A stretch of 64,000 nucleotides of DNA. It comes from Monarcha castaneiventris obscurior. Lineage: Eukaryota > Chordata > Aves > Passeriformes > Monarchidae. A program made the translations under genes and the position numbers. The notes beneath the pieces are model-generated. The model was not told where the DNA came from. It worked only from the letters and a program-made list of their open reading frames with translations, and ran no database searches. Location: positions 5,163,501 through 5,227,500 of the forward strand of contig JAMPIT010000493.1 in assembly GCA_026261815.1 (NCBI GenBank), written 5' to 3'. Every line of letters begins with the position of its first letter. Within the stretch, counting starts at the first letter, position 1. Positions 50,801 through 59,800 of the stretch are shown piece by piece.

Positions 50801-53800
50801 TTGATGAAATTCTCCATCTAATTTGGGGCTCATCCCTTCATTTGCACCCCACTCTGAAGGTAGACAGGAGGTGCCTGGGAACAAAGCCCCTTTGGCCAAT
50901 GGGGGCCAGAGAATTTAGTTGTTTGCCGTGGTTCCTCAACAAAGATGTACTGGAGAGGAAGGTCTTGCACCAGGAGGTTCCATGTCCACAGGACTCAGTT
51001 CCTTCCCTCTGCAGATGTGGGGTGGGAAGGGACATTTGTTGATTGGAATGGGGAAGGCTGGGTGGAAGACAAGGAGATTAGCCGAGGTGGTGGAAGGGGA
51101 ATCCCTCCTGTGCAGACAGCTCTGATTTCTCAGAAATGAAAGCTGCTTTCCTCCCTTTCTTACAGCATTACTTGCCGTGGTATGAAATATTCAGCCTCTA
51201 TTCAGCCCGTAAGAAAATCCTTCTTTCCCATGCTGTGAAGGGATGTAACTGGACTTGTTCACTTGTCTGTCAAAGTCATTTCCTTATAATAAATGCCTAT
51301 AAATCCTGAACATCCCAGCAGTCCTCCTCCAGCCCACTGAGCACCGAGCACGCTGCCCTTTTCCATGTCTCCAGCCCCAGGAGGAGCAGAGCAAACCTGC
51401 TGCAATCCTGCTACTTTCTGAATTGTTTTCTTTAAGCAGTTTGGCAAAGGACGAGTAGAGGAAGTTTTATCAGACCCCGATAAAGCATGGCTCAGGTTTG
51501 CAGTGCTGGACCCAGGACTATAGTTAAAGCCTGATACCTTTTAAGGAGCCCCAAAGACAATGAATGTCACTGCTGAAAATATGCGTGGATTGAGTTTCTA
51601 TTTATAAAGTCGCAAGCAGCTCTGAAGCCAACAGGAGCTGTATTTACTGAAGGGAACCAAAGTGGTATTTTGGATGGGCATGACTCGGTGGGTGCACTGA
51701 TACAGGGGGATTAATGTGGATGTGATGAGGGCAGTGCATGGAGAAGGCTTGTGGGTTGAATGAGGACATAGCCATGAGCTATCAGTGATGGGGAACTGAG
51801 CATGGGAGAGGGCAAAGAAAGGGCACCTCCTTTTGTTAATTAAGAGCTGCTTCTGTTTGTTAGAATTTCTTGCATTTTGCCCCAGGAATTGTGGTCTGGC
51901 TCCTGTTTCGAGGTGGACCTGGTGTGTGTCTGCACCCATGTGGAGGGTGGAGAGGATCTTAACAGAGCAGTGTCAGGTTGAAAATCCTATCTTTGTGTGA
52001 CCCATTTGATTTTTTTTCTTATGTATAGATATTAGGAATCTGCAAGTGATGAGTCAGTAAAACATTGTTGGTGTTTCCTGTGAAATAGCTGAGGTCGCTA
52101 TTTTCTTTCTGTGTTATTTTTCGTAGTTGCCATGGTGATGATTTCAGAAAGGTTTTATTCTTGCAGCAGTTTGAATGGGTTAGAAGTTTTCACGGTCTTC
52201 TGGATCTGCTCACAGAGGCAGAGCGATATCCCAAAGATATCTCTTGGGATCAGGAGGGATCTGCCTCCTGGCTGGTTGTCCCATCCCTCCCTCTGTGCTG
52301 TGGCGAGACAAGGTGGGTTTTTCTGTTTTATTGTTAGCAAGATAGAGAGAAAAGACTCTGGGGTGCTTCTGCTCTTTTGTGTTGGTATCCCAGGAGCAGG
52401 GGCTGGGCAAGACCAGGCTTGGCTGCATTCTGGAGCTCGTTGTCTGTGCAAGGGGGGTGTGGGATCTGTGCCAGTCATGCCTATGGCATTGGGTGCAGGT
52501 CTGATGATGATGATGATGATGAAGACCCTGTGCCCTAAATGGGTCTCAGCTGGAGGAAGGCAGGAGTTGGAAGCCTTGTATGCCCTGGGCACTGTCTGCT
52601 GGGGCACTCGGTTGCACTTCATCCAGCAGCAGGGCTTGCTTTTCAGAAATTGGGGAGTACAGGCCCCAGGGCTTGCAGTTTTCATGGCCCCAGCTCCTGT
52701 TGTCACTTTCTTCCGTACTCAGTGCCCGCAGCCTTGCTTGCTCAGCAGACACCTTGGAGCCCTGTGTGCAGGGAGAAGTGGCATGTGCCCACATAGAAAT
52801 GGAGCATGTCCCTTCTGCCATCAGAAATCTTGCTCATGAGCTTCTACTCAGCTTTAAAAATAAGGGAAAACAAAATAAAGAAATGCATTACAGCCTATTT
52901 CTGAATGCCAAAAAAGGGCAAGGTGCTGGTCCATCTTTGAGACACTCTGGGAACACCTTCCCTTGCCTCCTCCTGTCCCCCTTGGCAGTGCCCTGCTTGT
53001 GATGCCTTTCCTGGTCTTAAAAATCAAGAGGCGAACACGGTTAGAAGGGGAAAAAGGGTTTTACCTTGGTATTTATTGTAAGGATCCTTAGGTGCACCAC
53101 GAACAGGTCGAATACACCTCTGTGCACCCCACCTTCGCCACTGCAAAGTCCCCCTCTTCTAGATCTGGTCTTACATTCCAGGTCTTACTAATTAGCATAT
53201 CTATCAAATATTCCCCAATGAGAGGCTCAAATGAGCCCCCCCTCCCAAGGAACCTTCCCCTGGATGGTTCTATCTTAGTTTACAAAATGTGTTCTGGAGA
53301 GGACCTTGGGGTCTGGGCACCCTGGCACCCTAACTACGAAGCCTCTAAAATGTTTAGTCTCTTAGCTTAACAAACAAGTCCAAGAACGTAGGCAAAAAAG
53401 CACCAAGAATACAGAAGTTGCAGAAAGGTATAACAGGGGTATAAAAGAAAAGACAAAATTCATCATGGCATCAGTTGGTGCCAGACGGCCCTGCCTGAAT
53501 CCTCCTGGCAGGGTGGAGGGAGCATGCCCTCCTGGCTGCCACACTTGCCCCCTGCCAGGCAGGGTCAGGTGTAGGTGGGTGCCCAGGGCTCGCATCCTCC
53601 CAGCGCCCCTGATGCCGTGTGGTGTTCTCTGAGCGACGCTGCCCTGTCTGCTCCGATTCCATGTGCTGCCACAGCTTGTCAATGTGCTCTTTGGTACATC
53701 AACAAAGGGACGCTACGCAAACAGAAGGCTAACAGGGAATGATTTATCCAGGACAACACGTCTGTGTGTCCAGCAAGGCAACATGTCCTGGAAACAAAAT

Positions 53801-56800
53801 TCAGTATATTTACTGAGGGCTCATTGGCAGAGCTGGTGTTTTGTACCACAGCTGAATTATGCTTGGATCTCGCTCTTTCTGGGTGTTTCTCGTTTAATCA
53901 TAGGATGCTTTCCTTTTAATTAGGCACTGCTGCTACTGATGAGAGAATTAGCAGACTCTTCTTTTAATGGAGAAGCTGAGGCTGTGACAGCTGTGCTGTA
54001 ATGGGGGTGGTGGGCAGAGGCTTTGTGCTGCATAGAAACTCCAGGCTCTGCACCTCAAGTTCTGCTTCCTGAAAAATGTCCTTTTTTTAGGGTGGTCCTG
54101 GAGGGTTTTTTTTCCCCACAATATATCATTGAGTCAAAGGAAGGATGTTACTTCCCCCAGCTGCTGTGTTGTGGCCCTCAGAGAGAAAATCTGAGTGATT
54201 TTGCCAGCAGCTCTTTTCCTCCCAGCCCAGCAAGGATCCATGGAGCTGGTTGTGTGCCAGGAGTCAGTGACTCAGGTACATCATGTCTAGAGATGGTCGA
54301 TAGTGTTTTGATTAGACAGTTATTGTCAGAAAATGGCAGTTTATCACGTTTGAAGCTGTTCATGGGAGAGGAGCAGTTTCAGTGAACTGGCCTCAAAACC
54401 CCCCCCCCCAACTTTATTGGAATATGTTGTCTGAGGTGTTTGAAATGTCCATTTGGACAGTTGGGGAACAAAAAGTTCTTCTTCAAGCTGACTTTTATTT
54501 ATGTTTTTCAATTTTGGTTGGTTTACAGTACAGAGCAAAGGGATAAAGGAATGGGGACTGAAACAGAGGGTAGAACCTCCAAGATTTTGTGCAAGGTTTT
54601 GGTTTGCAAAGTCTGAAACTCTGAACTCCTGTTTGGGATGGGATGATAATTTCAATTCCCATGGGAGAGAAAATCACGTTCCTGCTGTACTGTAATGATG
54701 TCTCAGGAAAAAGCTCTCAGACATATTTGTGATTTCTCTAGAGTAGAATCATCTTATAAATAATCTTATTATCTATATACATCTGTGGCTGAATGAAAAT
54801 CCTATAGCTGGCATTCTCAGAAGGGTCTGAATCCCCACTGCCTGGCTGGGATTCCCTGGGGCAGGATCATGATAACAGCCCCCCTCTCTTGGTACAAATA
54901 AATCCCAGTGGTGCTCATGGCAGGGGTGCCCCATGGACCAGCTGCAGCTCTGTGTCCCTTGAAAGGCATGTTGAGCTGCTTCAGGGGATTCATGAGCTGC
55001 CCTGGGGACCCCTGAGTGGGACTGAGGATCTTGGGTGGCTGCTCTGCTCCACAGATGGCTGTGAAATCCCCCAAGTAATTTGCATTGCCCCATCTCAACT
55101 GTTTAGGGATGTATAGTTTCCCAAAGGAAAATAACTCGGATGATTTCAGCCAGGTCAGAGTGGGGTGTGCTTCCAGTAGATCAGTAGATGCTCAGCTTGC
55201 CCACCCCAGCAGAGCTCCAGGCTGCTCTGGAGACTCTTCTCTTCTCCTGGATGGATGAAAGGGAAGTCTTCCCTTTCTCTTTCAACCCAGTTTGGCCATT
55301 AATCTTAGATTTTTGGGTATTAATTCTCACCTCTGGTTCAGGAGTTCCCACTCTTCATTTTTATTGTGTCTGCCCAGTGTCTCAGCTAATAAAACCTGTT
55401 TCGTGCAAGAGAAGTGAAAAAGAGTCTGTGGAGGGAGGAGTGGAGCTTTTTTGGGGTGAAGCAGTGGGAAGCCGAGGGATTTTTTACTGCTGTGTCCCAT
55501 AGCATTCACAAGCCAGTGCCAGGGCTATTTGGGTGTTGGATATCTCCTGAGCTGGGTGGTCTGGGAGGGAAATTTCATGGGCCAGAGGGAACACGGCCCC
55601 TCCAGTGTGTGCTGGGGGTCCTGGGAGAGTTGCAGTGTAAGTGCTGCTCCCCCTCTGCCTCCCCACATCACCCAGCTATGCCCTGCCAGCACCTCCCATC
55701 TGGATTTTCACATTCCAAAAACATCTCTGACCAGAAAGTGCCCACGAAGTCCAAAGTTTCATTAATCCATGCTATTAACACGTCATCCCTTCCAGGGCTG
55801 TTGGATTTTCCATGTCAGCCCCCATGAGGAAGGGATGTTGTGGCTGCAGGAGATGTTGGGCGAGGGGTTTAACAGGGTTGTGCCTACAGCGCCAGTTAGA
55901 TTTGACAGCACCATTGCAGAGGGGGCACAGAGGGTGGAAATCAGCCTTCAGAGTCTAGGCTAGTGGTGCTGGTGGATGAGGAGGAAAGCTTCCTGGAACA
56001 CGTCTCCTTTCCAGCCGTATCACTGCGGTACTGATAACAACACAGCCTGCCTCAGCGTTGGGGCACTCATGAATGAGTTGGCATTTTTTTGTGAGTAATG
56101 TAGAATTGCAGCTATTGCAAATTGTCCTGAGGTGCAACTTGACATATAAGTTCTTGGCCTATTTATTACCCTGTGTCTGAGTGTTCCCATAGGTATTACA
56201 GCATTAAACCACAGCCGAATTTAGTATCAGGAGCTGCAGCATTTGTATTTTAGCTGTAGATCAGCGAGCAGGTGATTTGGGCTGTGTTCATGCCATGTTT
56301 GGCAAGCTCTAGCCAAGGGATCTGTTTTTCAGCAAGGCTATTTGAGGTATAAGCTGTGTTCAACACCCTCATTTTTTTCTTTTTTATTACATTCTCTTTT
56401 AAATGTTGCTGTTTTCCCCTTTGCTATCCTGTGTCATCACAAGCTCCTGCCAATATCTGTGCAAGTCCTCAGGGATTCAGTACTGTGCTGAGATAACATC
56501 ACACCTATTTGGGTCCCCATCTACCCTCAAGCTGGGTTGGAGGAACTTGAGCTGCAAAGGCTGGGCCTGGGTAGTTTAACCCTTGGAAACAAAGATTCAA
56601 ATGCCTGCATGGATTTATGTGGGTTTTTTGCCTGCATGTATCTATGAACCCTTTGGTCACCGTAGTTTTTGGGGGCTCTGAAGCACAGATGACCAAGTGT
56701 TGACCGTGCCCCGAGCTCTCTGCTCTCATGGTTGCCATGGTGTTAGGGGTGGGTCTGCTCAAGTCAAACCCTACAGCCTGTGCTGTGGTGTGGCAGCTCC

Positions 56801-59800
56801 TGGTCTGCCCCAGGAAGTTTTTGGCCAGTCATGAATGTGTTGCACATCGTCTTCTGCTCATAGCGTGGCTTCTGTGAACGTGCACGTCTGGCTATAACCC
56901 ACCATGCTTATGGTCCAGGCATCTAAAGCCACATGGGGAGTGGGGATTTAGAGCTGCCAGTGCCAAACTGCCCCAGGGGAGCCTGGCAGCCGCTGTGTGT
57001 TTGGTGAGCTGTGCCAGCCCACTGCCCCGTGCCACCTCAGTGCTGCTGCTGTGCCCCCGCCGCCGTCTGCCAGCGCGATGTTAGCTCCTGATTTTAATGA
57101 AGCCTTTCAGCAGAAACGTGCAGCCGCAGCCATGTGTTGGGGTTAAACGGGGAGAAGGGATCTGGTATGTGGATTCTGTCTTTGCCACTGACTGATCCTA
57201 CACAGACTACGCCACCAGGTTTTGTCTTCTGCCATATGTTTTCCGATAATGCCCGCCCACCTGTCGGGAAAAGCGCAGCGCTGGGCATCTGCAGGCATTG
57301 TTGGGAACCCTCTGTGCAATGTGCTGAAAAAATGTAAAAGGTATTAATTTAGGTCTAAGACTACCAGGAGTGTGTTTGTTACGTTTTTGTGGTTTTTTCA
57401 TACCTCTTGTTTTCAGATTGCCGGTCTGGAATGCCAGGATCGGGTCCTTTCTCTGTTGCAGATTTGGGGCCTCCTGATAATGAGATTTTCTTGAGTAATG
57501 AGATTTTTTTTTGAGCCATTCGGGTTATATCACCTCAGATCTCCGCTTTTGAAAAATCTTAGCTCAAATCTTTTGATGAGCTACTAAATAAAAAGACAGG
57601 CCCTAAAGGGATATTTATGTGAGAAAATGGCCTGACTTTCCCTTCTGCATAAGGAGAATCAGTGTGGGGGATGTCAAAGCATTAAGCCTCAGTACATGCC
57701 ACTTCTGCCTAAACCTCCTGAGGTGGTACTAAAGCTCTGATTAACGTGAAGTCCATGTCTGGATTTACCTGCTGAATTTACAATGGACTTCTAAACCTTA
57801 AACATGCTGATAGTATTTTCCTTCCATCTCCTGGGCTTTGAGTGAGCTATTGCCATTTTCTCACCACATCATCAGCATCGGTATTCTCACACTCGCAGTA
57901 TTGGGGTTTGTTGTGTTTCCACATGTGATTTTTTTGGATATGGAGCTGTGCTGTTTGTTTTCTCAATTTCCTTCTCTTCTTTCCCCAGCCAGAGGAACTT
58001 ACCAATGCCCTGGAGATCAGCAACATCGTCTTCACAAGTCTCTTTGCCCTGGAGATGCTGCTGAAAGTCCTTGTTTATGGTCCTTTTGGCTACATTAAGA
58101 ATCCATACAACATCTTTGATGGGATCATTGTGGTGATTAGGTACAAACCTTGAGCTTTCTTTATGTGTGTTTCTCTTCATTTGGCTGTTTAATTAAACAG
58201 AAAGTAATGGACAGTTGGCATAAATACCTTCCTGTAACACTTTACACTTCTCTCTGTAATTAATGCACTTAGACATGATTGCTAATACATATCTTGGGAT
58301 TATTTTATGGTCATTTTAGAGAGAGGCTCAAGCAGAAAGCTATCAGTCCCAATGTCCTGGGACACTCTGGGATCCAAATGGCACAACCAGGGCCTGATTA
58401 AGTATCTCTGGTTTTTTGGCACATGCAAAAGTTATAATTGCCCTTGCAGCTGCAGTCACTGATTTCCAGGCGTATTTTTGACACTCAAGTGGGGCTCTGC
58501 TCTTTGCAAGCCTGGACAGAGTCCAGATCACCGCAGGCACTGGCTGCGCATCTCTGCCCACTTTCCATCTCTCTTCTCTCTGCATTTCACCTTCCCTTCC
58601 CTTTCTCTCCTCTGGGCCTTTGCATTAGGCTTTGTCCTGTTGATGCCTTTCCTGGTCTTAAAAATCAAGAGGCGAACACGGTTAGAAGGGGGAAAGGGTT
58701 TTACCTTGGTATTTATTGTAAGGATCCTTAGGTGCACCATGAACAGGTCGAATACACCTCTGTGCACCCCCCCATCCCCACTGCAAAGTCCCCCTCTTCT
58801 AGATCTGGTCTTACATTCTAGGTCTTACTAATTAGCATATCTATCAAATATTCCCCAATGAGAGGCTCAAATGAGCCCCCCCTCCCAAGGAACCTTCCCC
58901 TGGATGGTTCTATCTTAGTTTACAAAATGTGTTCTGGAGAGGACCTTGGGCTCTGGGTACCCTGGCACCCTAACTACAAAGCCTCTAAAATGTTTAGTCT
59001 CTTAGCTTAACAAACAAGTCCAAGAACATAGGCAAAAATGCACCAAGAATACAGAAGTCGCAAAAAGGTATAACAGGGGTATAAAAGAAAAGACAAAATT
59101 CATCATGGCATCACTGTCACCTTGCATTGACCTTTTTTGTCCTCAGCGTGTGGGAGATCGTGGGCCAGCAGGGCGGGGGGCTCTCAGTCCTGCGCACTTT
59201 CCGTCTCATGCGGGTGTTGAAGCTGGTCCGCTTCATGCCAGCCCTGCAGCGCCAGCTTGTCGTCCTCATGAAGACCATGGACAACGTGGCCACCTTCTGT
59301 ATGTTGCTGATGCTCTTCATCTTCATCTTTAGGTGAGCATTTCCAATTCCCTGTCCTGAGGTTGCTCTGAGTTTTTAGGTGGGATCCTGTGGTGGGATGA
59401 GGAGGTGACAGAGTCCATACCAGGACATGGCTGAGCTGAACGGTCCCAGGAACAGCATTGCTGGCTGTGGTTCGCTGCCCTAAATTCTCTCAGTTGGTCC
59501 AGTGAGACGTTTGTCTTTGCAAAATGGTTTACTAAGGAATTCAGGCTGGATGATTCCTTGACATCACCCCAAGACAGCAATCCTGTTACTTACCAACTAT
59601 CAGAAAGCCTAGCGCTAAAAATATTGCCAAGGAGATGATGATGTTCCAAAAAAAATGTCAGACGTGGTGGTGCTTGTGCTTTTTCATGGCCTTGTCTTCA
59701 GACAAGTAGAAATGTTAGAAACAGGGTTGGCGTAGCCCTGTATTTTTAGATTTTGGTCTAGATTTTGGAGGAGCCTTTCTCCTTCTACAGCCAACTGTGA

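Larger units (their letters stand above)
43284..57988 (+). other. CACNA1G intron 9
   Basis: A 14.7-kb intron, the longest complete one here. It holds an LTR at 53000-53473, a (GAT)n run (52502-52522), an 11-base C tract (54399-54409), an AT-rich block at 49190-49320 and an 18-nt candidate microexon (49679-49696). No other exon-like segment was recognised. The acceptor is preceded by CTTCTCTTCTTTCCCCAG. Confidence 0.88.

Noticed and set aside
53000..59113. A single provirus with 5' and 3' LTRs
   Set aside because: The sequence between the two LTRs contains a genuine CACNA1G exon and no gag, pol or env resemblance. The copies have different flanking 4-mers, so they are two solo LTRs.
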